In this document: positions 44,054 to 55,925 of the stretch, in pieces
How the letters are laid out: the number at the start of each line of letters is the position of its first letter
How positions within the stretch are numbered: position 1 is the stretch's first letter
From: Cephalotrichum gorgonifer
Lineage: Eukaryota > Ascomycota > Sordariomycetes > Microascales > Microascaceae
Direction: 5' to 3'
DNA length: 64,000 nt
Assembly: GCA_900312665.1 (NCBI GenBank)
Contig: ONZQ02000017.1
Coordinates: forward strand, 1 to 64,000
The notes under the pieces: model-generated
Database searches by the model: none
What the model saw: only the letters and a program-made list of their open reading frames with translations
What the model was told of the DNA's origin: nothing
Made by a program: the position numbers and the translations under genes

Positions 44054-45410
44054 ATGTATCCCGAGACCTTCGAAGGATTCGCTGCCCACTCCGCAGAGGA
44101 GTGGAACAAGCCCAAGAGGCACGAGGTATGGACCACATGAGGAACATACACTTGTGTCATGTTTGCTAAGGTCAACCACGCGTCTAGTTCACTCCCAAAC
44201 CCTTCGGTGACCGTGACATCGACGTCAAGATCGTTGCGTGTGGCGTCTGCGGTTCAGATGTGCACACTGTTACCGGAGGATGGGGCAACAAGAACTGGCC
44301 AATCATTCCCGGGCATGGTAAGCAGATCAGCCTCCATCCCCAGCGACATAGTAACTGACTACAGGGAAGAGATCATTGGGGAGGCCGTGAGGGTTGGACC
44401 CAAGGTCACATCCGTCAAGGTTGGTGACCGCGTTGGCGTTGGTGCTCAGATCTTCTCCTGTATGGAGTGCCCTACCTGCAAGGAGGGTAACGAGACCTAT
44501 TGCCCCGACTGGGTCGGTAAGTCTATCACCATAAGCACCTACTGAATACGGCACTGACGGATGATACCTTCTAGACACCTACGGTGGCTTCTACCCCGAT
44601 GGCACCATGACTATGGGCGGCTACTCTTCTCACATCCGTGCTCACGAGCACTACACCTTCCCTATCCCCGACGCCCTCGACACGAACCTGACTGCTCCCA
44701 TGCTCTGCGCCGGTCTAACTGCCTACTCCCCCCTCGTCCGCAACGGCGCCGGTCCTGGAAAGAAGATCGGCATTGTCGGAATGTGAGTGTCGATGCCACT
44801 AGTCTCGACCAATCTCAGCTAACTAATACATTACAGTGGCGGAATCGGCCACTTCGGTATCCTATTCAGCAAGGCCCTCGGCGCCGAGACATGGGCCATC
44901 TCCCGCACAGACAGCAAGAAGGCCGACTCCCTAGCTATGGGTGCCGATGGCTTCCTTGCCACCGCTGACAAGGACTGGACGGCGGGCCACAAGATGACTT
45001 TCGACATGATCCTCTGCACGGCGAGCGGCTCCGACGGTTTTGATCTAGCGCCTTACCTTTCTCTCCTCCGTGTTCACGGCAAGTTCATTGCCGTCGGACT
45101 TCCTGAAGAGGAAGGATGGAAGGTCAGCCCCCAGGCGTTGCTCAAGAACGGGTGCCTCATCGGAAGCAGCCATCTTGGAAACAGGGAGGAGATGCTGGCT
45201 ATGCTTCAGCTTGCCGCCGATAAGGGCGTCAAGAGCTGGGTTGAGACTATCCCCATAAGCGAGGAGGGTGTTGGCAAGGCCTGTAAGTGACGCACCCCCT
45301 AATATCCTACATCGACATGTCATACTAACCTGGTTATAGTGACGCGTCTTCACAGCAACGATGTGAAGTACCGATTCACGCTTACCGACTACAACAAGCA
45401 GTTCGAGTAA
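44054..45410 (+). CDS. NADP-type zinc alcohol dehydrogenase (CAD/ADH6-like)
   Basis: Six exons give 357 aa: 44054-44125, 44188-44317, 44370-44516, 44575-44782, 44837-45282 and 45340-45410. The catalytic zinc ligand is the Cys of CGVCGSDVH, with the GHE segment formed across intron 2. The structural zinc site is CMECPTCKEGNETYC. The cofactor motif IVGIGGIGHFG is split by intron 4, followed by ISRTDSKK, as in NADP-dependent cinnamyl-alcohol-type enzymes. They interconvert many aldehydes and alcohols. The third exon's acceptor is taken at AAG (44369) because it restores HE-IIGEAV; the CAG 5 nt upstream would break the frame. In this cluster a role in lactaldehyde reduction is possible but unproven. 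Confidence 0.9.
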
Positions 45411-46274
45411 CCTAAAGACATGAATATAACGTGACACGGCCCGAGTTGAAGTTAGTATGGAGCGATGGTGGGATAGACTATGTATAGGACCCAGGAGAAT
45501 AGACCTCATAGAAAGCATAATATAAACCAAATCTACACATAGAGCTATCATGTCACGTCCACGCCGTGTATCCTCTGCATAATAAATATGGGCTCGGAAT
45601 ATTTTCTTGCTTGCTCCATAGCTAATACGTAGCCTGGGATCAATGTGATGGAAATGAGATCCAAACTAATTTGACATTTTCACTTCATTACCTTGTCGTG
45701 GGTGGAATAGGAATAGAACTTATAGACCGGGAGACTTCCAATATAGGTTTGGCCGCTGCCTCAATTGTAGCGAGGTTAGCTAGGACAGTACGCTAAGAAC
45801 TCTAGGCTAGAGCCTCCATAATATAATATAGCATTTCCAATTCCCTGCAAGGAGGTATCTACTGGTATATTGGCCGACCAACAGCAAGTTTTGTTAGGCC
45901 ACCGGCCGGCGGCACAAGCAGCGCGTCAAGAGGGATCGCCGACCCATTGGGACATGTGCATAACGGAGAAGCATCCAACCCTTCCTCTCGCGTGATTGTT
46001 TGGAGACACGCGTGGATGCGTCCCTGGATCCATAAATCTCCGACAAGAAATGATTTGCGCTGAGATGTTGGACCTTCATGTCAAGGGTCACAGATCTGGA
46101 GAAGCACATACACAATCTTGACAGAGAGCCCGGTATAATATCCATCTATCTTCGATGGAGATAAACATATAACTCCGGCCAAGCCTGGGCCCAAAAAGAT
46201 GCCATGTCCTGAGGTATACTAACTAGTCCCTCATTCCGAGCTGAACATCGATCGAGCATACTGAGTGTATACTC
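45411..46274. other. Intergenic region, no gene seen
   Basis: AT-rich spacer between convergent genes. Confidence 0.5.
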
Positions 46275-46691
46275 TTAATCTCTTGTATCGGTAGTACTTG
46301 TCAACCCAAGGATAACACCCTTCACCCACGCCGAAAACTTCTCCTCATCCTCCTTGATCAATCTCGCAGTCTCCTCGTCCTCAAAGAAGGCCCAGTTCGC
46401 GTCGAAATGCGCCTTATCCCTGTACGTGAGGACCGCCACGGCGTCGAAGTCGAAGTCCGCCTGGTCGCCCATCAACACCGCCGCAGGAAAATCGGGTGGG
46501 CCGTCTCGCTTCACATAGTGTCGCTCGTGTGTCAGAGGGAAGGTGTCCCCCGTTAGATTTCTCATGAGAGGGATGTGAACATTCTCGTAGTGGTCGCGGT
46601 ATTGTTCCGGCGTAAGGCCCTCTTTCCGGCTGCCAAACATGAGCAGTTGGAACCCGCAAGTGGTGAGAGGTAGCCCAGAGACAAGTTTCAT
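46275..46691 (-). CDS. EthD-domain protein
   Basis: Single exon, 138 aa from ATG 46691. The dimeric alpha-beta-barrel EthD fold is marked by RKEGLTPEQYRDHYENVHIPLMRNL, with the conserved His of the HYENVH motif, and by AVAVLTYRDKAHFDANWAFF toward the end. Fungal EthD proteins occur as small dehydratases or decarboxylases in aromatic polyketide and pigment pathways and in degradative clusters; bacterial EthD assists ether degradation. The substrate is unknown. It sits between the alcohol dehydrogenase and the acyltransferase relic, with no synthase gene nearby. Confidence 0.85.
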   Translation of the reverse strand: MKLVSGLPLTTCGFQLLMFGSRKEGLTPEQYRDHYENVHIPLMRNLTGDTFPLTHERHYVKRDGPPDFPAAVLMGDQADFDFDAVAVLTYRDKAHFDANWAFFEDEETARLIKEDEEKFSAWVKGVILGLTSTTDTRD

Positions 46692-47360
46692 ATCCAAGAG
46701 TGACGTATGGGCGTGTTCGGTATGGGTAATAGTTGTGAGTGTGGTGTGTGTTGGTTATTTGTATGGCCTTTGTCTCGAGGGGGGGATTACTGGTTCTGCG
46801 GGGGATGTTGCTCCAAGTCTTCCCCGAGCCCTCCGAGCCAATGGATTTTGGAGCTGTACGAAGAGTCCCTGCAGACAATTTCGTTGAGTGCAACATGGAC
46901 CATGATGATATCCTTGTCAAAGCCCTTGCTCACTGCAGATCACTTCCTACTGAAGGAAAGCTTACACGCTGATCGTTAAGATTAGCCCATTTCAGTGACA
47001 TGTGAGCGGTGAATTCCAGGGTGGGGGTAGGGGAAGTGGGGTTGGAAAAGGCGGGGGGGGGGATGTCCTGGTTGCATGTGGAGTTTTTGGAAGTTGTGAG
47101 TAGCGCTGCAACCTCGAGGATCATGAAATTGCATTTGGTTGAAGGATCCTGAAGGATCCCCTAGCGTCAAAATATGTCGTCCAGATGCAGGACCATGACT
47201 GATAGCCAGTAATTATATGGGTACCATCAACTGCTGACAAGGGATCGTCAAATTTACGAGCAACATTGAGTCTTCAGTCGTATCTGGGGATGTAATCTAT
47301 ACTTAGAAACTAACCTCTATCTTGAGCGGTCAGGTTCCATGGGGTGGCTATATGTGTGAA
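46692..47360. other. Intergenic region, no gene seen
   Basis: Promoter of the EthD gene; contains a run of ten G near 47056-47065. No gene recognised. Confidence 0.5.
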
Positions 47361-48915
47361 TCACTCCGCATCCACACCCCTAAACTCGAAAAACCGACTC
47401 CACTCCGGATCCCCAACCAACCCTTCAATAAGCTCCGTCTCGAAAGCGACACTAAACTCTACCCCCTCATCTGGCGAGCCGCCCGCTCTGGCGGGATAGA
47501 CGACCGCCAATCCGGGTGTCACCGTGTCAAAGGGGAATCGGAAGGCGTGCGGCTGTCCAAATCCGAAGTCAGCGTCACATGGCCGCGCATCACGCCAGTC
47601 GGTAGTGAAGTTGCTCATCGGCGGGAAACTGTCTGTGCGTAGGAAGAGAGAGGTCTTGTCGCGAATTGGGGCGATAGCAGTGAGGGCAGCGGATAGTCCC
47701 TCCTGTGTGACACCGTTAGTGAGTTGCCGGATGTACCTGGGTGGAAATTAGCATGGCTCGAGTATCTCGCGGGGGCGATGAAACGACAGAGGCCAGGAAT
47801 TCAGGGGTGGCATACCAAGCTAGTTTCGACATCGGTGCCTCGGAGACGACATCCTCCACCGTGAGACGCGGCACCGGGCTCTGATTGCTCAGGGCTACGT
47901 AGACAACGTTACCCTGGACTCGCTCCGGCACCGGGGGATCATGGAACCGTCTCCTCATATCCACAGCCTCGCCCCATAGGAGACTCTGCTTCGGGTCCGG
48001 CTTGAAGAGCTTGACCCTATGCTTAGAGAGAGTGCGCCAGATAAAAGCCATGTACGCATCATAGCTTGATATCCAGTAGCTCCTGTCTTCAGGTTTTGCC
48101 ATCTCCTTAAGCTCCGCAGCTTTGCTCTTGGGTAGATGGAACAGCAGCCACTGGCATGGTCTATGATCCTCATGCCTCAGGGGTGGTACAGGCCCGTCTA
48201 CTCGCTGGTTCTCTGGGATATCGGGCCCAGTGACCCTTGAGAGGTCTAGGCACGCTGGATCCCAGGCTGGTAGGTCCGGGCCGCCGACACTTCCATCTCG
48301 TGAGCCCCAGAGGGCGGCGCAGTTCTCGGCCAGCTGATGCATCTCACCCGCCCACCCCATGACGTCGTTGGCGTAGTGGTGGTGGTGCATCATGAAGACG
48401 AGCCCACCCCGTATAAAGGTAGCCTTGAATGCAGACCCCTTGGGGTGGCTGGAGGGCTCGGCTTCGGGCTTTTCTCCGTACGTCATGGGGGCTACGCACC
48501 ACGTGTTCATATCCCCCAGGGCCTGCGAGGCGAAATGTCGTTTCTCAAGATCATCGAATGAGGGGTATAGTCCTTCATCCTCCTGGCCGTCAAGCCACTG
48601 AACGTGGAACTTGACGGTGCTCGCTTTCTTCTTGTGGAAGCACAGGCCCTCCCCGTCGGGGTGGTCCTTGAGGACGCCGCATAGCTGACGGCACTGGCTT
48701 AGAGTGATCTCCAGGCCTCTCTTCAATATCGAGATCACAGCAGGCTTATTGTAGTCTGGGAGCTTGAAGAAGAGGGCGTAGTTGGTGTACACTTAACCAA
48801 CGCAATAGTCCAGCGTGGACAACTTGAAGTACTCGTCGTTCGGATCGGACTCCCATCCCTTCGGACGGAGCTCGAAGATTTGAGAGTTGGGCATTTTCCA
48901 CGTTTGGGCGGTCAT
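47361..48915 (-). pseudogene. BAHD / trichothecene-3-O-acetyltransferase-like gene with one in-frame TAA
   Basis: Exons 48915-47816 and 47736-47361 (79-nt intron, GTATGC...CCCAG) form one frame of 492 codons, interrupted only by TAA at 48795-48793 (codon 41). The N-terminal part begins with FELRPKGWE and DYFKLSTLD-like residues; after the stop come VYTNYALFFKLPD, the catalytic HxxxD at His180-Asp184 in HHHHYAND, and DADFGFGQPHAF, the DFGWG-type motif. Family members transfer acyl groups from CoA to alcohol or amine groups of metabolites, often for self-protection or tailoring. The stop is one C-to-T step from CAA (Gln). The rest of the frame is intact over more than 450 codons, so this is a very recent lesion, an allele, or an error. 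A downstream start would lose the first strand. Confidence 0.75.
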
Positions 48916-49807
48916 GGATGAGAGAGCGGAGAGACTGGGGGTAGAATCAAGACATCCGTCGTGGAAATGATAATGAGACGAAGCTTACGCCACGTCATCT
49001 ATTTCCCTGATAATCGCCGTCATAACCAGAATGGGGGATAATGGTGGGTTACATTATCTGTGGACTACAAAACCAGAATTCTCGGCTCTTGCCTTGGCTT
49101 CACCCTGCAACCCGAGTGTCAGCCTAAACTGCCCCATAAGACCCCACGACCGAGCCAAGAATGACGAAACGGACATATCGCTTGCCTCCAGGATTCTCAC
49201 AGCCTAGGGCGTTAGGGTTATCCACGATCCGCACCCGGAAAGCATTAATGGTGTTATCTAGTATCTTTATCTGATTCAAGTGGCCCAAGCATTGGGGGAC
49301 AACAACGACCATCAACCTGGAGTTTATTCCGTTGTGGTTTTTGAGAAGGACGATAAACACAATTGTAATGACCGTGATCGATGGAACGGCTATATCGAGC
49401 TCAAGGAGTCCTCCCTTTCGCTCCGAGATGGGCCAGGTCTCTGATCCGTAGCTCTCTCTATGTCCAGAGCTAGGTTTAGTTTGGCAAAGTTGAAAGATAT
49501 TCAAATCGAGTTATCTCCATCAGACTGAATACAACGCTAATATTATGTCAAACACGTGGGGACATCTTCATCTCACTCACTCTACATCATGAATATTCGC
49601 ACTGTACACGTGAAGGCCATGTAGCAGCATTCTTCCCGCATTCTCGGCAAATAAAATGATGCACGCTCTGACCCATGGTTTAAATAAAGCACACTCTCAA
49701 AATGCTGACCTGACTCCTGGAGGGACGGCAGAGAGCATGTGCGCGCCCAAAACTTTACCTCGCCCCTCCTTTTGTCTTACCTGTTCCTCCTCCACGAAGT
49801 GGGAAGA
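48916..49807. other. Intergenic region, divergent promoters
   Basis: A minus-strand frame at 49124-49504 has a hydrophobic segment but begins with TTG and shows no recognisable domain; it is not called. Confidence 0.5.
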
Positions 49808-52768
49808 ATGGCGGACGGTACAATGAATGAACCGCCACCGTACTGGGCCACCGCCACTGGAACGAATGCGTCGGTAGGCCCAAAGAATTGGTCACGTCGA
49901 TTGCGCTATCCTCGCTCGCGGTGGATACGCTGCGTCGGCCTGATCTTCCTGGCGTGGGTAACCTATCTGCATTGGACGAGGCCGACGCCGCCCTCATCGC
50001 ACACCGCTCGCGGGCTCTCAATTCAGCGATTGCAGAAAGACCTTGCAACCTGCAGCACTCTACGCACCAAGCCCACAGACCCAATTGGCCTTGGCCGAGA
50101 GAAAAACGCTCGCTATGTCGACGGTCACAAGGCTACCCTTATCAAGAATGCCACCGTCTGGACTGGGGAGCCTCGTGAAAAAGCTGACCCCCGGCTGGGA
50201 GAGAGCTATTCCTGGGTCTCGGCAGACGTCTTCCTGGAGAACGGCCTCATCAAACACGTTGGCAGAAGTCTTTCCCAATTGCACGAGCTACCAAGCGATA
50301 CGCTAGTATACGATGCCCAGGGGCGGCCTCTTACAGCTGGAATCATAGACATGCATAGCCACGCTGGGGTCCATTCACTCCCCACCCTCCACGGCAACGA
50401 GGATGTCAGCGAGTTATCGACAAACATTACCCCTTACGTGCGCTCAACGGACGGGATCCATCCCCTAGACCGGCAAATCCAAGCTATTAAATCCGGCGGA
50501 GTCACCACGTCATTAATACTACCTGGGTCTAGTAACAACATTGGGGGCGAGGCATTCGTCATCAAACATGCCGTGGGCACCGCCGATGGACGGAACGAGA
50601 CAAGTGTCGCTGACATGCTGGCCGATCCTGAGCGTACATGGAGGTACATGAAGATGGCGTGCGGTGAGAATGCGAAACATGTCCACGGCAAAATAGGCGA
50701 ACGTGGGCCTATGAGCCGCCTTGGCGAGAGCTGGGAGATCCGCCGAGCCTTCGAGACCGCTACGAGAATATTGCGAGAGCAGGAAGATTGGTGCGACATG
50801 GCTGCGCTGGGGCTTGAGCATGCCAAGGGTTACCTGCCCTATGACATTGAGTGGGAGGCGCTGGTAGCCGTGTTACGAGGGCAAGTCCAGGTCCATATTC
50901 ACTGTTACACCATCCCGGACCTCGAGGCATTCGTCGACCACTCTAACGAGTTTGAGTTCAAAATCCGGGCTTTCCATCATGCTCATCAGGCGTATCTTGT
51001 ACCACAGGTATGATCTTGACGTTGCCTTGGGCCTTGGGAATATACAGGCCTTCATTTTTAGCAGGGCTAACATGACGATTTTTAGATTTTGAAACGAGCA
51101 TGGGGAGACGACCCACCAGCATCCGCCCTCTTCGCGGATAACATGTGGTACAAGGCCGAAGCCTACATCAGCTCAGAATACGCAGGCAAACATCTCTACG
51201 ACAGCGGACTCACCCCCATATATGTAAGCGACAATCCAATCCTCAATGCGCAGCACCTCGTGCTCGAGGCTGCCAAGGGATACAGATACGGACTCCCCTA
51301 CCACGCCGCTCTAGCGGCCGTGACGAGCGGCCCCGCCGAGAGACTAGGTCTGGGCCAGAGGCTCGGAAAAGTTAAACCAGGGTTTGACGCGGACATCGTG
51401 GTGTGGGACAGCGATCCGCTCAGCGTAGGGGCAACGCCTATGCAAGTCTGGGTTGATGGTACAGCGCAGTATGAGGATCCAGTCAAGCTCGACAAGCCGT
51501 TACGGGACACCATCGTCCCAAACGAGAAGCTTGCGAAGATTATAGAGGACCCCGTAAGGGCAAATGGCGACGTCGTGTTTACGGGTGTCTCAGAGATATT
51601 GTCAACTACGCACCCACGAACTTCTCGCCCCGATGGCACCTTCAATGTTGCCATCTCAGCTGGTAAGATCGTTTGCGTGGGGGTCTGTGACTCTGAGCTA
51701 CAAACCGCGTTATTCCATGCCAGTTCCTCCGTGATCCATCTTGCCAACGGTTCTCTCACACCAGCCTTTACCGCATTTGGCTCGACACTAGGGCTTAACG
51801 CCGTCGAATCCGAGAAGGTTACTGACAATGGTGTCGACGGCGAGACATTTAGTCGTGGTATTGATGGCCTTGCGCTTGACACCAACAAACTGCATACCTC
51901 CCACCGTTACGGCGTAACACGCGCAATCTCCTCGCCGAAATTTGTCGGAGAGGGCACCCACCACGGCACTAGTGTTGGCTTCAACACAGCCGCTTCCAGC
52001 TCTATATCCCCAGGGGCCCTCTTCAGTGAAGACGCAGCTCTACACTATACACTCGATCTATCGATAAAACGCAGCGGAGACACTCCGTCCATATCCGCTG
52101 CCGTCGGGCGCCTGCGACATAAGCTACTCAATGCGGTAGCAGGCAATCTCTCCGACACCAAGGCTGGTGAGAGCCAGTTCTCAGAGGGAGCATTTCTTCG
52201 CAAAGTTGTGGCCGGCGAACTTCCACTGGTCATCACAGTACACAGCTCAGACGTCATTGCCGCTGTGCTACGCACCAAAGTGGAAGTCGAGAAGGCTATT
52301 TCGGAAGCTGGTGGTCGAGCCAAGCTCCGTCTAGTTCTCAATGGTGCATCTGAGGCGCACCTACTTGCTAGCGACCTTGCGACCGCTAGAGTGGGTGTTG
52401 TGTTGGCACCGCTTCTATCCTACGGAGTATCGTGGGACCAGCGGCGGGCTTTGACGGGGGCACCGTTAACCAACGCCACAGTCGTGGATGCCCTCATCAG
52501 CGCGGGGGTTGTCACAGCGATAGGTTTGGAGGAGGATTGGATTGTGCGGGATTTGAGTCTCCTTGCTGCCATCGCGTATACGAATAGCGGAGGGAAGATA
52601 GATGCTCCTGAAGCCATGGGATTGATCAGTCGGAACATATATAAGATGCTCGGGCTCGAGGAGCCTAAATGGTTTGAGCACTTTGTGGTTCATGAGGGCA
52701 GCCCTCTTCAGATTGACTCTAGGGTCAAGGCTGTCGGTGATGGGACGGGCCATCTACACATATTTTAA
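49808..52768 (+). CDS. Membrane-anchored amidohydrolase-family protein
   Basis: Two exons, 49808-51007 and 51086-52768, with a 78-nt in-frame-length intron, give 960 aa. After a short polar N-terminus with PPPY, a single membrane span (CVGLIFLAWVTYLHW) anchors the protein. The amidohydrolase core starts at ATLIKNATVWTG and has GRPLTAGIIDMHSHAGVHS with the HxH metal motif, GGVTTSLILPGS, VQVHIHCYTIPDLEAF, and GKVKPGFDADIVVWDSDPL near the end of the first unit. A second, less conserved amidohydrolase-like half follows (FNVAISAGKIVCVG to the C-terminus). Such fungal proteins are related to dipeptidase/imidazolonepropionase-type hydrolases; the substrate is unknown. It is probably a type II membrane enzyme of the secretory path or vacuole. 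Confidence 0.87.
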
Positions 52769-53123
52769 AAGTCTCTACTAGCCCACTGTCCGTTCTAGCC
52801 AGCACTTAGAATTTGGCGTCAGGAGAAAGGTCAAACCGCATGAAGCGTTTTCTAGAAGTCTATTTGTCCATCCCCATTACAAATGTTCCATATATTCAAC
52901 AGCTTATCGAGACCGTTTACACCAACACCTCGCAGCGAAAGAGGCCACGTTTGGATTCTTGCGACACGATACAGATGTAGGTCACCACATTTCAAACGAC
53001 TATTCTCATGGTAACGACTGTTGCTATTTACAGATCCTGGTTATTCGTCATCAAAGGCATCATCCACCAGTTGAAATCATAAACAACGTAATACATGCTA
53101 TCCACTCCACAGAACGGTCTCAT
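52769..53123. other. Short intergenic region between convergent genes
   Basis: No gene seen. Confidence 0.5.
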
Positions 53124-54326
53124 TTATACAAAGGCCGCCACCTGGTATGGCAACGCCTTAGCCGGCTCGCTATCGTCCTCCACCATCCCGCCGAGAAGCA
53201 GAGTAGGAGGAGCAAGGGCCTGCTGGGCAGGCAGCGCTTTGAAGGCCCTGAACTTCTCGTCGTGCCACTGCCCAGCGGATATATACCTGCCCTCGCTATC
53301 GACGAACATGGTGGAATCCTCAGCCCTCATGAAGTAAGCAATCGAGTAGCGGTGCTCGGTCGGGTCAAAAGGCACGACCCTGTGAATGCACGACTGCATG
53401 GTATGCCCACTGGCAAACCGGAGAGAATCTCCGACATTGATGACGGCGCAGCCCTTCTTCGGCTCGACGAAGCCGAACTCCTTGGAGCCCGGGGGCCGGA
53501 TCTGAAGGCCCCACTGCTCGGAGAACAGGAAAGTGAGGGAGCTGATATCCGTGTGCTTCTGGTGGCCGACGTTCTCGTCCTTGGCAGGGTCTGAGGGAAT
53601 GTAGTGCATCATGGCAAGGGTGGTCGTGGAGGGGCGGTCGTTACGATGCGTGTTCTCGAAGCGGGCTGCGCCGGTGAGGCCGAGGCTAGTAGACAAGGCG
53701 GAGAGGATGGTCTTGCAAGCGATGTTGGAGCTGGCGATGGTGTTCTCGAGAACCTTCAAGTCGGCGCTGCTCCTGAGGACAGCGGGGATGTTTGGGTAGG
53801 ACTTCTGAATCTCGTCCCGGGATACCTGCGCCGAAGTAGACAGATTAGCCTCCAGGGTTGTACACTACTCATCTCTTCCGGAGAAGACAGTAATGGATTA
53901 TCTAACCTTGATCATCTCATAGCCGGCTTTGGAGTCCTTTAGGACACCGGTGCGAGCGCCGATGGGCTCGTAGCTTCTCGATGTTAGTCTCCGTCATAAG
54001 AAGCGTAGTATGGGACGGGATACTCAGGATTTTTTGTTAACTGACCCAAGGTGGGGAGAGACAAGCCCAAACTCGTTTTTGGCCTCAAGTGGCTGCTCGA
54101 AGAAACGGTGCATGAGCTCAAGAGTGTCCTGTTCATCCGCGAGCATCCTCCGGCCGTCGATACCCTGCAGGTCGAGGTAGAAGTAACCCTCCGTCTGGCA
54201 AATATGGAGGAGCTTCTCAAGTTCGGCGGGCTCCTGGGACAGCAGGCGACCGAAATCAACCGTCTCTACGTGGTAGACCGGGATCTCAGCTCCATTGCAA
54301 GAGACGGTTTTGGTGATCTTGACCAT
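53124..54326 (-). CDS. 2-oxoglutarate/Fe(II)-dependent oxygenase (isopenicillin-N-synthase-like)
   Basis: Exons 54326-54046, 53973-53907 and 53825-53124 give 349 aa (350 with the alternative acceptor 3 nt upstream). The N-terminal DIOX_N domain is IPVYHVETVDFGRLL...ICQTEGYFYLDLQG. The iron site is His207-x-Asp209 (HTDISSLTFLF) with His264 (CIHRVV); the 2-oxoglutarate site is Arg275-x-Ser277 (HRYSIAYF). These enzymes hydroxylate, desaturate or cyclise small metabolites. The product is unknown. It stands alone between the amidohydrolase and the amine-oxidase group. The ATG at 54326 is chosen because upstream frame in the same phase has no ATG before 54419. Confidence 0.9.
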
Positions 54327-55925
54327 GATGTATGCGGTGAAGAGATGTAGGTATCGGGTAACGCGTAATATGTGCGGCTTGTAGGATGAATTTGAGACAG
54401 AGTTTATCTCAGCGTGCAAGCTCTTTGGCTATTTAGTGTCGGGTGCCGTTGGCATCGACCCTTTATAGAGGAAGAGGTCCCCATTCCGTGGTCTAGGATA
54501 CCACGATTCCTACCTATACAGCCGGCGGGGAAGGGCTACCACAGATTTCCCCTCCCTGCATGTTGCGGATTACCTTCTCCGCTTTCTTAATATCACAGCA
54601 TTTATCCAGACCCAACTCTTCCGTGCTCGGCGGTCGCAAGGCATGTAGTACTCCGAAAGGTGCGTATGATTGAACGTGGGAGGGCGGACGGGGCGGTGAT
54701 TATACGGGCAGCATGTGTACGCAGCATGCTACACGGCACGTGGAGTCACGCAAAGATCGGCAGATGTTCAGCCGGCTCTTTAGATGAGGTTGTGGTGCAT
54801 CATCCATTGGCACTGCATAAGTATACCGCGGCACCCATCGTGTGGTTGGCCTGTCAGTGTTGCCAATAATTGACATCGTCGGCTGCTGATAGAACGATGC
54901 ATTAAACCTTTTACTTAGCAGTCGAATAGGCACTCGTGCAGTTCACAGTTTCTCCCACCGCAGAGGCAACTATTATGGGCAGAAACACCGCGGAAATCGG
55001 TGACACCTCGTACCAACTCATAGCCCCTCCCAGTCATCTGACGAAAGGGTATAACCAAACTTTAACCATTACTACTATAGCCGGGTTGCATCTTTGACAA
55101 GACCAAACGTCATATCAGCCCGTCAATGTTTGGTTCCGCCGTTACCGGACCAGGTTGGGACATTGACATTCTCCGGGAGGAGGGGGCAGCCCCTCCTTCC
55201 AACAACTGCCGAGAAGAGTAAATTCGCGACGATCTTCTTACAGGATTATTCCGTTTCCATATGTTATCATATAGACCGTTTACACTCAGTTTAGCGAAAT
55301 CCGTGGAGAAGCTCCAATTTCGACAAACCCCTCCTCATCTAGGACCACCGCCCTAGAAACACACACCCTTATTCTATCATTCGCCCGAATCGATGACGGG
55401 TTAAAAAGTACCGAGACCATACCTGAAGTTATATCAAAATTGAATCATCTTCCGACATCTATCTTCACGTAACTCGCGGCCAGTCTTGATAATGGGTCGC
55501 CATAGATCCGGCGAAGTGCGGGGTATCTTGCTCGTCGCCTCTCTTCTCGTGGACCGGAACCAATCTTTTGATGTGCGCATGAAGGTCACAGTGTGGTGTG
55601 GAATTACTCATCCCTCGGACCCCCACGACGCATGGGAATAGATTACCTTTTGCGGGGTTGCATCTCATCCGGCCCTCAAGCTCTGAACGATTATGCAATC
55701 TGTCACATTCAATAGGTGTCATATTTCACGGCACAAGGAGGGAAGCAAGTGCACGAGGAGAAGCATCCTCTTCGAATTGCAATCCGGACCCTCAGAGATC
55801 AGGTGCAGGGGCCACATATTTTGAGTTGAAGCTATTGTTTACTTCACTCGCCATTTCTAGGACAATCCTATTAGTTTCTTTTCCATTCTTTATTTGTATG
55901 CTTGGCTTTAGCAGATAACTATCAC
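54327..55925. other. 1.6-kb intergenic region, no gene seen
   Basis: No frame with a recognisable domain on either strand; separates the oxygenase from the amine-oxidase group. Confidence 0.5.

Noticed and set aside
44361..44366. CAG acceptor in the alcohol dehydrogenase gene
   Set aside because: Using it breaks the frame; the AAG acceptor at 44369 restores the conserved GHE-IIGEAV segment.
49124..49504. 126-codon frame with a hydrophobic segment
   Set aside because: Begins with TTG, no ATG near the start, no recognisable domain; lies in a promoter region.
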